From Gammaproteobacteria bacterium (GTDB taxonomy: Bacteria; Pseudomonadota; Gammaproteobacteria; Pseudomonadales; Pseudomonadaceae): a stretch of DNA of 36,954 bases. The stretch lies in contig JAMCWB010000024.1 of assembly GCA_023475025.1 (NCBI GenBank), positions 1-36,954 on the forward strand. Direction: 5' to 3'. Below, piece after piece: positions 15,792-22,934 of the stretch (positions are counted from its first letter, which is position 1; every line of letters starts with the position of its first letter). The notes beneath the pieces were generated by a model that was given only the letters and a program-made list of their open reading frames with translations, was not told where the DNA came from and did not search any database. A program made the translations under genes and the position numbers.

Positions 15792-17168
15792 ATGCCCAGC
15801 AGCACCCAGCCCAAGATTTCTCTCTCGTCCAGCTGCAACCTGGCCGCTTATCTTTGCACATTACACCCCCAGAGTTGGTCTCGGCTGGCTATCACTGTGG
15901 CGGTGCTGGTGGGTATCAGTATTGGCCTGGTGGGCTGTGCTTCGGGGCCCAGTCACTCCGGGGCTACCGCTGAGCCACCGGCACAAGATCTGCGTTTCAG
16001 TGGCGAGCAGGATGCCTGGGCGCATCTGTCCCGCCAATTCGACATGCCGATGCCCACCCGGGCGGCGGATCGGGCGCGGGTGCAGCGTTATGTCGATTTC
16101 TACCTGAACAACCCCAAGGTGGTCACGGTATCACTGACCCGCGCCGAACCCTGGGCGGAGTACATGCTCAGCGAACTGAACCGCCGTAAGATGCCCAGTG
16201 AGCTGTTCTTTGTGCCACTGATTGAGTCCGGTTTTTCCGCCCGGGCGACCAGCCCCAGCGGGGCTGCCGGGATCTGGCAATTCATGCCGGCTACCGGCTC
16301 CCATTACGGCCTGCGCCAGACCGCCGAGTTTGATGGTCGGCGAGATGTGTTTGCGTCCACCGATGCCGCCCTGGATTATCTGGAAACCCTCTACGCCCGT
16401 TTCGATGACTGGCTGCTGGTACTGGCGGCCTACAACTTTGGCCAGGGTAATGTGGCCCGTGCCATGGAAGCCAATCAGCAGCGCGGCGCACGCACCGATT
16501 ACTGGTCACTGCAGTTGTCCAACGATGCCATGGGCTATGTCCCGAAAATTCTCGCCCTGCGCGAGATCGTAGAAAACCGTCGCCTGCCATTACCACCGCA
16601 GCGGCCAAGCCACACTGTGGTAGGCATCCCGCTGGATCAGGCCGTAGACCTGCAGCGGGTGGCCAGCCTGACCCAGGTGCCTCTGGATGAACTGCGCCAG
16701 CTCAACCCGGCTACCCGCACCAGCATAATCCCCGCCTACCCCGGCACCCACCTGGCCCTGCCGCGCAGTGCATTGCCGAAACTGGAACAGGCCCGCGGCG
16801 GTCTGCAGGCAGCCGCCGCCAGCGACCAACCGGTTGCCGCGCGCCGCACTATCAGCCAGGGCGGTGAACATATCGTGCAGCCCGGCGACACCCTATGGGG
16901 CATCGCGGCGCGTTATGGTGTGGACCTCGGTGAGTTGGGCGAGATCAACCAGCTGCCCCGTGGCGCAACTACGTCACCCGGCCAGCGGTTGTCATTGCCC
17001 GCCCCGGCCCAGGCCGACAGCAGTGGCCAGCAACACCGCATCCAGCCGGGCGATACCCTGTACACCATCGCCCGGCTGTATGGGGTGACTCTGGATGCCC
17101 TGCGTCAGGCCAACCACATTGCCGACGATCTGCTGCGCGTAGGCGAAACCCTGGCGATCCCCCGTTGA
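15792..17168 (+). CDS. mltD: Membrane-bound lytic murein transglycosylase D with LysM domains
   Basis: MltD cleaves peptidoglycan glycan strands in the periplasm, leaving 1,6-anhydro ends. The 458-residue protein has a lipoprotein signal with a lipobox near residue 49 (GLVGCASG). The family 1E transglycosylase domain follows (about 110-260), with the catalytic Glu in LFFVPLIESGFS, then SPSGAAGIWQFMPATG and LAAYNFGQGNV. Two LysM repeats lie at the end (about 356-400 and 414-457), both with PGDTL. The hydrophobic leader is preceded by an unusually long N-terminal stretch of about 30 residues, so a start further in is possible. GCN-rich codon use matches the downstream genes rather than the accessory segment. 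Confidence 0.9.
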   Translation: MPSSTQPKISLSSSCNLAAYLCTLHPQSWSRLAITVAVLVGISIGLVGCASGPSHSGATAEPPAQDLRFSGEQDAWAHLSRQFDMPMPTRAADRARVQRYVDFYLNNPKVVTVSLTRAEPWAEYMLSELNRRKMPSELFFVPLIESGFSARATSPSGAAGIWQFMPATGSHYGLRQTAEFDGRRDVFASTDAALDYLETLYARFDDWLLVLAAYNFGQGNVARAMEANQQRGARTDYWSLQLSNDAMGYVPKILALREIVENRRLPLPPQRPSHTVVGIPLDQAVDLQRVASLTQVPLDELRQLNPATRTSIIPAYPGTHLALPRSALPKLEQARGGLQAAAASDQPVAARRTISQGGEHIVQPGDTLWGIAARYGVDLGELGEINQLPRGATTSPGQRLSLPAPAQADSSGQQHRIQPGDTLYTIARLYGVTLDALRQANHIADDLLRVGETLAIPR

Positions 17169-17237
17169 CGCCAAGGTCGCCCTACACCCATTACCCTTAT
17201 TCACTCGTATTCATCGACCACAAGGCCCGATCAGCTT

Positions 17238-17486
17238 ATGCCCTCATCCCTTGACGCTCTCAACCAACGCGGCACCCACTGCCTGCCGGAAGGCGCCAGC
17301 AGCTTTACCACCATCGAGCTCAAATCTAACCACCTGGGCACCGCCCGCAACGGCACCGTGCGCTGCGTTGCCAAGATGTTTCACGGCGGCCGCACCACAC
17401 AGGTCTGGGATGCGGAAGTCACGCACGTGGAAACCGGCAAAACCATTGCGCTGTTTCGTTGCACGCAGATGATTTTGTATCCCTGA
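17238..17486 (+). CDS. Truncated PaaI-type hotdog thioesterase
   Basis: The 82-residue product aligns with the C-terminal half of PaaI/YdiI-type thioesterases: LPEGASSFTTIELKSNHLG, then MFHGGRTTQVWDAEV and IALFRCTQMILYP. Family members have about 130-150 residues. The missing N-terminal half carries the hotdog helix with the 'HGG' and catalytic Asp/Glu/Asn segment. No good ribosome-binding site precedes the ATG, and the first ten residues are unlike the family. I therefore read it as a 5'-truncated gene or pseudogene; the remaining frame is intact, so a short protein could still be made. Confidence 0.55.
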   Translation: MPSSLDALNQRGTHCLPEGASSFTTIELKSNHLGTARNGTVRCVAKMFHGGRTTQVWDAEVTHVETGKTIALFRCTQMILYP

Positions 17487-17585
17487 GTGCTGCATTGTCG
17501 AATAAGCAGCTGACGTAAAGCTTGGCGGTAATTTTTCAGCCAAAAAGCGGTGGAAAATTGTCCGGCAACAGCGACTGGTTGTGCA

Positions 17586-17849
17586 TCATTCGTAGTGGCT
17601 CCAGAGGCGAAGGACTTTTACCACTTTCTCGTCTTCGAGTACCTGGTACACCAGACGGTGCTGGATATTGATGCGGCGTGAATAGGCACCCGCAAGGTCA
17701 CCAACCAGCTTCTCAAACGGGGGTGGCTTGCGGTACGGATCGTCTGCAATGAGTGCCAACAACTCTTGGGCTTTTGGCTTGAGGCCGCTGGAGGCCAGCT
17801 TCTTTGCGTCCTTCTGGGCTTGTTTGGTGTAAACCAACCTCCATGTCAC
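17586..17849 (-). CDS. yoeB: Toxin of the Txe/YoeB family
   Basis: YoeB is a ribosome-dependent mRNA endonuclease. The 87-residue product has the usual length. Key segments are visible: PPPFEKLVGDLAGAYSRRI with the catalytic Glu and following Lys, INIQHRLVYQV with Arg, and the terminal WSHYE with the His-Tyr pair. All are present, so the toxin is likely active when free. Its ATG overlaps the antitoxin stop by four bases (ATGA), the normal coupled arrangement that keeps antitoxin ahead of toxin. Confidence 0.93.
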   Translation of the reverse strand: MTWRLVYTKQAQKDAKKLASSGLKPKAQELLALIADDPYRKPPPFEKLVGDLAGAYSRRINIQHRLVYQVLEDEKVVKVLRLWSHYE

Positions 17850-18088
17850 CAGTTCAGCTCCTCATCGCATTCATCCACAAGAGTATCCATACCCTCACGA
17901 ATAGACTCTCGCATACCCGGTACGGAGAGCAGGTAAAGCGTTTCCTGAATGGCGGACCAGTCTTCCTCCGAGATCAGAACAGCCTTATTTCGCTTGCCCA
18001 TGATGACGATTGGTTGATGGGATTCTGCTGTCTCGTCAATCAATCGATAGAGGTTACTACGCGCCTCAGTTGCTGTAATTCCGGTCAT
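17846..18088 (-). CDS. yefM: Antitoxin of the Phd/YefM family
   Basis: The 80-residue protein has the Phd/YefM N-terminal DNA-binding fold (ITATEARSNLYRLIDE, then QPIVIMGKRNKAVLISEEDW) and an acidic C-terminus (DTLVDECDEELNW) that would wrap the toxin. It neutralises YoeB and normally represses the operon with it. AGAGGTG precedes the ATG. No clear operator palindrome was found in the 50 bases upstream. The pair lies between a truncated thioesterase and an ExoD scrap, so it sits in a disturbed part of the chromosome. Confidence 0.9.
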   Translation of the reverse strand: MTGITATEARSNLYRLIDETAESHQPIVIMGKRNKAVLISEEDWSAIQETLYLLSVPGMRESIREGMDTLVDECDEELNW

Positions 18089-18144
18089 GACGCACCTCTT
18101 GCGTGTTCAATTTTCCAACAAGTGTACGCTTCGAGGTACGTACG

Positions 18145-18342
18145 TCAAGACGAACGCTTTTTAACCCCGATCAGCACACTATCAATGCGTCTGGCTGTAT
18201 TGCGCAGACGACCCGTCCCCTTTTGCAGCTTGTTGTGCTCAACCGAGCGCACAAGGATAAACTGCGGCAACCAGAAGCGGCTGCGGCCGACCAGCATTTG
18301 TATCGCAACCAGCAAGACAATCGTGGCCACAAGGGTTGCCAT
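18145..18342 (-). pseudogene. C-terminal scrap of an ExoD-family membrane protein
   Basis: The frame encodes a hydrophobic segment (VATIVLLVAIQMLVG) followed by RSRFWLPQFILVRSVEHNKL and a basic end with NTARRIDSVL. This resembles the C-terminal region of ExoD-family proteins ('-Q-L-GR---WLP----RS-----L'), which are normally about 200 residues. Upstream on the minus strand no continuation in frame is seen; the mscS start lies there on the other strand. I infer that the 5' two thirds have been lost. Identification is moderate because only about 50 residues are informative; a short genuine membrane protein is the alternative. Confidence 0.4.
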
Positions 18343-18431
18343 ACCCTTAACGGGCTTTGCTCGCGCACAGTGAATCGGGCACTATCAGCCAATCAATTTC
18401 ACCCCTTTTCCAACGTGGCTGATCTCACTCC

Positions 18432-19319
18432 ATGGACACCCTGCTCAACACCCTCACTGAAAGTGCCTTTCTCGGCAAGCTGATCAGCAGCAGTCTGCTG
18501 GTCATTGGCATGAGCCTGCTTTACCGCTTGGGTGCGGCCAGTATCCGGCGGGTCAGCTGGTCGACCCATGAGGCCCAGCGCCGTTGGCTGGTAATGGCGC
18601 GTAACCTGGCGGTGATCACCTGTGTCTTCCTGCTGATCGTGGTCTGGGCCGATCAACTGCGTACACTGGCGTTATCCGTTGTCGCCTTTGCTGCGGCCAT
18701 CATCCTGTCGACCAAGGAGCTGCTGATGTGCTTCACCGGCGGCATGCTGCGCTCCAGTGCTGGCATATTCCACCTGGGTGATCGTATTGAAGTGAAAAAG
18801 CTGCGCGGCGATGTGATCGATCTGACCATGCTGACCACAACCATTCTGGAAATCGGTCCGGAACAGCTGTCGCACCAGCACACCGGGCGCGCCATCGTGC
18901 TGCCCAACTCGATCTTTCTCAGTGAAGCGGTGATCAACGAAAGCTTCACCGAGGACTTTGTGCTGCATACCAGCGTGGTCCCCTTGTCACGCAAGGATGA
19001 CTGGGCGCGCGCTGAACGCCACTTGCTGCAGGCGGCCAACGAGGTCTGCGACGAGTTTATCGAGGCCGCCCGCAAGCATCTATCACGGCTCGGCCGACAA
19101 CAGGGCATCGACGTGCCTTCGGTAGAGCCCCGGGTCACCCTGTTGTTTCCCAAGCCGGAAGAAATCAACCTGTTGGTGCGCTTCCCGGTACCTGCACGCA
19201 GGAAAGGCCGCAGTGAGCAGGCCATGCTGCGCCGTTACCTGTCGCTGGAAAGTGAAGCCGCACTGGAGCAGCCGCAGACAGATCAGCTCGAAGAGTCTGC
19301 GCCAACAGACCAGCACTGA
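18432..19319 (+). CDS. MscS-family small-conductance mechanosensitive channel protein
   Basis: The 295-residue inner-membrane protein has three N-terminal hydrophobic segments (about 14-35, 57-77, 80-100). The third runs into the MscS beta domain with SSAGIFHLGDRIEVKKLRGDV and VLPNSIFLSEAVINES. It would open under membrane tension to release solutes during hypo-osmotic shock. The pore helix lacks the Gly/Ala pattern of E. coli MscS in clear form, so conductance may differ. The C-terminus is acidic and Gln-rich. A relation to the nearby BCCT carrier in osmotic control is plausible but not shown by linkage. Confidence 0.82.
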   Translation: MDTLLNTLTESAFLGKLISSSLLVIGMSLLYRLGAASIRRVSWSTHEAQRRWLVMARNLAVITCVFLLIVVWADQLRTLALSVVAFAAAIILSTKELLMCFTGGMLRSSAGIFHLGDRIEVKKLRGDVIDLTMLTTTILEIGPEQLSHQHTGRAIVLPNSIFLSEAVINESFTEDFVLHTSVVPLSRKDDWARAERHLLQAANEVCDEFIEAARKHLSRLGRQQGIDVPSVEPRVTLLFPKPEEINLLVRFPVPARRKGRSEQAMLRRYLSLESEAALEQPQTDQLEESAPTDQH

Positions 19320-19324
19320 CAGAC

Positions 19325-20194
19325 TCAGCGCTGCAATACCTGCCGCGCTGCCTGGCGCACCGACAGGCGCAGGGCTTTGAGAACGGCACTTTCTGCGCGC
19401 CAGTAATGCCAGTAATGCGGCACGTCCACGGGCGTATCCGGTAGCACCTCGATCAGCTTGCCGCTGGCCAGCTGCTGGTGGATCTGCAGCTCCGGAATCA
19501 TGCCGAAGGCCATGCCCTGTTCCACGCATTGCACAAAGCCCTCGGAGCTCGGGCAGTAATGACAGTGCTGCGGGCTACCTGCCCCCTGGCTGGCAAGATA
19601 ATCATGTTGCAGGCGATCGTCCTGATTGAATACCAGGCAGGGCGCCCGGCTGAGCCAGTGCCCCTCGCCAGCCACTGCGCGGTGATGGGCGACAAAGGCC
19701 GGCGTGGCGACCGCGCGGTAACGCAAGAGCCCAAGAAACTCTGCCCGCCCGCCATTGACCGCATCCGCGCTGGCACACAGGCAGGCCATGACCTCACCAT
19801 TCTTCATCCGCCGCAAACCCACGGCCTGATCTTCGACACTCAGGTGATAACGCACGCCAGGATAGTCCGGCAGACGCAAGGCGGCGGGCAACCAGGTAGC
19901 CAGGGAGTCGGCATTGACGGTCAAGCGAATCGGCACCACTTCCAGCGGATCACCCAGGCCCAGTTGCTGCTCCATCTGCTCAACCTGGCGCAGGTGATTA
20001 TGCAACTGGCGGCCGAAGGCCGTGGGTTGCGGTGGGCTGGAACGCAGCAAGGCGGCCTGCCCCAGCCGGCTTTCCAGTTGCTTGATGCGCTGACTGACTG
20101 CCGATTGGGTGATACATAGCCGTTGCGCCGCCCGCTCGAAGCTGCCCTCTTCAATCACCGCGGCCAAAGCTGCCAGCAAGTCATAATTCAACAT
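19325..20194 (-). CDS. argP: LysR-family regulator ArgP (IciA)
   Basis: ArgP activates the arginine/lysine exporter gene argO in response to basic amino acids. The 289-residue product starts with the LysR helix-turn-helix: LAALAAVIEEGSFERAAQRL and ITQSAVSQRIKQLE, which are typical for ArgP. The effector domain follows at about 90-285. I prefer the ATG at 20194 because family members begin 'M-DY--L-AL--V'; an upstream ATG at 20212 would add six residues. The gene is divergent from argO with about 90 bases between them. It ends six bases after the mscS-like gene, convergent with it. Confidence 0.85.
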   Translation of the reverse strand: MLNYDLLAALAAVIEEGSFERAAQRLCITQSAVSQRIKQLESRLGQAALLRSSPPQPTAFGRQLHNHLRQVEQMEQQLGLGDPLEVVPIRLTVNADSLATWLPAALRLPDYPGVRYHLSVEDQAVGLRRMKNGEVMACLCASADAVNGGRAEFLGLLRYRAVATPAFVAHHRAVAGEGHWLSRAPCLVFNQDDRLQHDYLASQGAGSPQHCHYCPSSEGFVQCVEQGMAFGMIPELQIHQQLASGKLIEVLPDTPVDVPHYWHYWRAESAVLKALRLSVRQAARQVLQR

Positions 20195-20203
20195 TAATTT
20201 TAC

Positions 20204-20221
20204 TAATCTCAAAATAGATTT
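20204..20221. promoter_or_regulatory. Possible ArgP operator in the argP/argO divergent region
   Basis: AATCT (20205-20209) and AGATT (20216-20220) form a dyad around CAAAAT. The AT-rich site has the size and T-N11-A form of LysR-type operators. Further AT-rich elements (20222-20240) lie before argO. Role is inferred from position only. Confidence 0.4.
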
Positions 20222-20283
20222 ATTCGTTAGATTAATTTACCCCAGTACCGGGAGAATAACGACCTGATCTGACAGGAGGCGTT

Positions 20284-20889
20284 ATGGGGTCGTTTTTTTC
20301 CGGGCTGGGCATCACTCTGAGCCTGATCATCGCCGTAGGTGCGCAGAACACCTGGGTTCTGACCCAAAGCATGCTTGGCCGGCACCGGACCATGCTGGCG
20401 GCGATCTGCGTCAGTTGCGACAGCCTGCTGATCATCAGCGGTATCTTTGCCCTGGAAGCCATCCAGCGCCAGCTGCCGGCTCTGATCCCGCTGCTGACCA
20501 TCGGTGGCAGCGCCCTGCTGTTCTGGCTCGGAGGCCAGGCGGCGCTGCGGGCCTGGCGCGGTCAGGGGAGTTTGACCCTGGAGCCTTCACTGCAAGTCGG
20601 CAGTGCGGGCAAACTGGCCTTGGCGACACTGGCCATCACCTTGCTCAATCCCCATGTCTATCTGGATACCGTGATTCTCATCGGTGGCGTCGGCGCCCAG
20701 CAACCCAGCCCCTGGGCCTATGCCTTGGGCGCCACCCTGGGCTCTGCCCTGTGGTTCAGCGCCTTGACCGCAGGCGCCCCCTTGCTCGCCCGGCAGCTGA
20801 AAACACCGCGTGCCTGGCAGGTATTCGACAGCCTGATTGCGCTCATGCTGCTGACGCTGGCCGTATCACTGTTATTGAAAATGCTTTGA
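20284..20889 (+). CDS. argO: LysE/ArgO-family basic amino acid exporter
   Basis: The 201-residue inner-membrane protein exports arginine (ArgO) or lysine (LysE). It has the family pattern of about six hydrophobic segments, the N-terminal IAVGAQNTWVLTQSMLGRH corresponding to 'IA-GAQN-FVL-QG--R', and the central ALATLAITLLNPHVYLDTV. AGGAGG lies six bases before the ATG. The divergent argP gene strongly supports the exporter role and ArgP control. Confidence 0.9.
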   Translation: MGSFFSGLGITLSLIIAVGAQNTWVLTQSMLGRHRTMLAAICVSCDSLLIISGIFALEAIQRQLPALIPLLTIGGSALLFWLGGQAALRAWRGQGSLTLEPSLQVGSAGKLALATLAITLLNPHVYLDTVILIGGVGAQQPSPWAYALGATLGSALWFSALTAGAPLLARQLKTPRAWQVFDSLIALMLLTLAVSLLLKML

Positions 20890-20964
20890 TGTGTTACCGA
20901 TCAACCAGCACTACGGCAGCGGCCTGCTAATATGAACGCTTGATCACCCATCGAGATACTGACC

Positions 20965-22019
20965 ATGCTCAGCCTGCGCTGCCTGTTGTTATGCTGCACC
21001 CTGATATTGCCTACATCCACCTGCTGGCCGGCGTGGTCGGCGATGCCACCCTGATGCGTGGCTTTACCTCGGTACGGGATATGGGCGGGCCGTCCTTCGG
21101 CTTGTGCCGTGCCATTGAGGAAGGTCTGGTCAAAGGCCCTCGCATTTTCCCGTCCGGAGCCATGATTTCACAGACCGGCGGCCACGGTGACTTCCGCTTG
21201 CCACATGAGGTGCCCAGCGCCAGCAATGCCCCACTGAGCTACCCGGACCGGGTCGGAGTGACGGCGATTGCCGATGGCAGCGATGCGGTACTCAAGCGCA
21301 CCCGCGAGCAGCTGATGCTCGGTGCCACCCAGATCAAATTGATGGCCGGCGGCGGCGTCAGCTCCATGTATGATCCGCTGGATGTCACCCAATACACGCT
21401 GGATGAGTTGCGCGCTGCGGTGATGGCGGCAGAAAACTGGGGCACCTACGTTGCTGTGCATGCCTATACCTCCAGAGCGGTCAGCATGGCCCTGGAGGCC
21501 GGGGTCAGGAGTATCGAACACGGCCAGCTGGTGGACGAGGACACGGTAAAGTTGATGGCGCGCAAAGAGGCCTGGTGGAGCCTGCAGCCCTTTATCGATA
21601 ACGAGCTGTCCAACCCGAAAACCGGGCCGTCACGCCTGAAACAGCAGATGGTTCAACAGGGCACCGACCGCGCCTTCGCACTGGCGAAAAAACACAAGGT
21701 CAAAGTAGCCTTTGGTACCGATATGCTCGGGGCCGACAATCTGGGCGATAACCAGAACGCCTTGCTGGTCAGCATGCAGCGCTGGTACAGCCCCGGCGAG
21801 GTGCTGCAGATTGCTACCGGCAATAACGGAGCACTGATCGCGCTAGCTGGCCCACGCTACCCGCTTGCTGGCCCCTTGGGTGTCCTGGTTGAGGGCGCAG
21901 TGGCGGACATGCTACTGGTCGAAGGCGATCCCACCACCGACCTGTCACTGATCGCCGATCCGGAGCAGAACTTCCGCCTGATCGTCAAAGGTGGCCGGAT
22001 CTACAAAAACAGCCTGTAA
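20965..22019 (+). pseudogene. Metal-dependent amidohydrolase lacking its N-terminal metal-binding part
   Basis: From about 20995 to 22019 the sequence encodes an imidazolonepropionase-like amidohydrolase: LMRGFTSVRDMGGPSFGLCR, GAMISQTGGHGDFR, IKLMAGGG, AVHAYTSRAV, GVRSIEHG, AFGTDM and ADMLLVEGDP. Full-length relatives have about 90-110 more residues, including the beta-strand with the first metal ligands ('DAHVH'). These are missing. At 20965 an ATG opens a different frame reading MLSLRCLLLCCTLILP, a typical signal peptide start. The best explanation is that a deletion near 20995-21000 joined the signal-peptide codons out of frame to the middle of the domain. The open frame that begins at 20940 is then accidental. 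The enzyme should be inactive. Confidence 0.7.
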
Positions 22020-22035
22020 TCCGGCCCCCGAAACA

Positions 22036-22593
22036 TCAGAAGTTCAGTGTCTCACCGTCTGCCGGAATCAGCACACGGTCTTCAATATCCTGTTCGGCTA
22101 TGTAAGCGGCCAACTCTGCACGGCTCAGGGTCATGTGGTTGATAGCATCCATATGGACCGCGACAATCCGGGCTTGCGGTGCATACTGGTAAGCTCGCAA
22201 GGTATCTTCACGCCCCATAATAATGGGGTCGTTCTCGAAACCATTGACCTCAGCAGCGCCTGCATTGAGCACCACCACATCCGGGATAAACGCATCCACC
22301 CCTGCGACCACGTCCTCGACTGGCATCGGCAACTCGACCAGCGGGTTGCGCAGCTCACTGCGATGCGTGCCGGCAAAACCCGGGTAGGTTCCCTGCGCCG
22401 CCAGCATGGGGTCGAGCAGAAAGACCGTATCCCCATACTGGATTTTCAGGGTGGCGTTACGAATCAACTGCAGCTGCATGCCTGCATCGTCCGTCTTCGC
22501 TGCCGATTTTGCCGAGTCGGCAGCATAGACAGAGGCCACAGAAAAGCTGAACAACACAGCACACATCATGAAGCAGGAGCGGAATAACATCAT
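22036..22593 (-). CDS. UlaG-like metallo-beta-lactamase-fold protein with its core deleted
   Basis: The 185-residue product has a signal peptide (cleavage near VYAADS) and the two ends of an MBL-fold metallohydrolase. The first end is LIRNATLKIQYGDTVFLLDP and GFAGTHRSELRNPLVELP; the last is PDVVVLNAGAAEV, IVAVHMDAINHMTLSR and RVLIPADGE. In full-length relatives the segment between them holds the HxHxDH metal motif and about 90 further residues. Here VAGVDAFI runs directly into PDVVVLNAGAA, so that segment is gone without loss of frame. The protein can be translated but should not bind the usual metal pair. It may be a decaying gene. It lies convergent to the broken amidohydrolase. Confidence 0.65.
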   Translation of the reverse strand: MMLFRSCFMMCAVLFSFSVASVYAADSAKSAAKTDDAGMQLQLIRNATLKIQYGDTVFLLDPMLAAQGTYPGFAGTHRSELRNPLVELPMPVEDVVAGVDAFIPDVVVLNAGAAEVNGFENDPIIMGREDTLRAYQYAPQARIVAVHMDAINHMTLSRAELAAYIAEQDIEDRVLIPADGETLNF

Positions 22594-22780
22594 TGGTTTT
22601 AACCTGATGGCTATGGAAAGACCCTAATGCTAGCGCATGACAGCCAGCTATGCCTGCGCGTCTTTTTTGCACCAAGACAGGGCGCTCGCCCGAGCCTCAG
22701 CCTGTTCCTGTGCGTGCCAGCAACGCCTTGACCGCCCGAGCATACCCGCCAGCAGCCCTGCTGCGGGCACATCACTGCCT

Positions 22781-22796
22781 TGGCATAGATACTGCT
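22781..22796 (+). promoter_or_regulatory. Possible sigma-54 promoter upstream of the guanidine-II riboswitch
   Basis: TGGCATAGATACTGCT has the invariant GG and GC dinucleotides ten bases apart, with two deviations from TGGCAC-R-N4-TTGC-W. Transcription would start near 22806, about 25 nt before the first riboswitch hairpin. Nitrogen control of a guanidine/urea uptake gene is plausible. The remainder of 22594-22780 has no gene; a GCACC half-site is at about 22670. Confidence 0.45.
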
Positions 22797-22831
22797 TCCA
22801 CCCAGACAGGGATTCCCCTTGCCTGACTTAT

Positions 22832-22882
22832 TCCGGGACGACCCGGACGGCCCGCGCCGCAGCCTCATCTGGACGACCAGAT
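22832..22882 (+). promoter_or_regulatory. Guanidine-II (mini-ykkC) riboswitch
   Basis: Two short hairpins with identical ACGA loops stand 19 nt apart: TCCGGG-ACGA-CCCGGA (22832-22847) and ATCTGG-ACGA-CCAGAT (22867-22882). Paired stem-loops with ACGR loops define the guanidine-II class. Both stems are perfect 6-bp helices. The downstream gene encodes a nitrate/sulfonate-type ABC binding protein, one of the gene classes known to be controlled by this RNA. The Shine-Dalgarno sequence GAGGAG lies about 38 nt after the second hairpin. GGGTG...CACCC between them could form a further switching helix. Control is probably at translation initiation, with guanidine turning expression on. Confidence 0.85.
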
Positions 22883-22934
22883 CAAACGTTACCTTTTACC
22901 CTTGAGGGTGGTCTTGCACCCGAGGAGAAATCAC

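Noticed and set aside
22600..22830. Guanidine-I (ykkC) riboswitch instead of guanidine-II
   Set aside because: The conserved ykkC core elements are not found; only the two ACGA-loop hairpins of the guanidine-II class are present.
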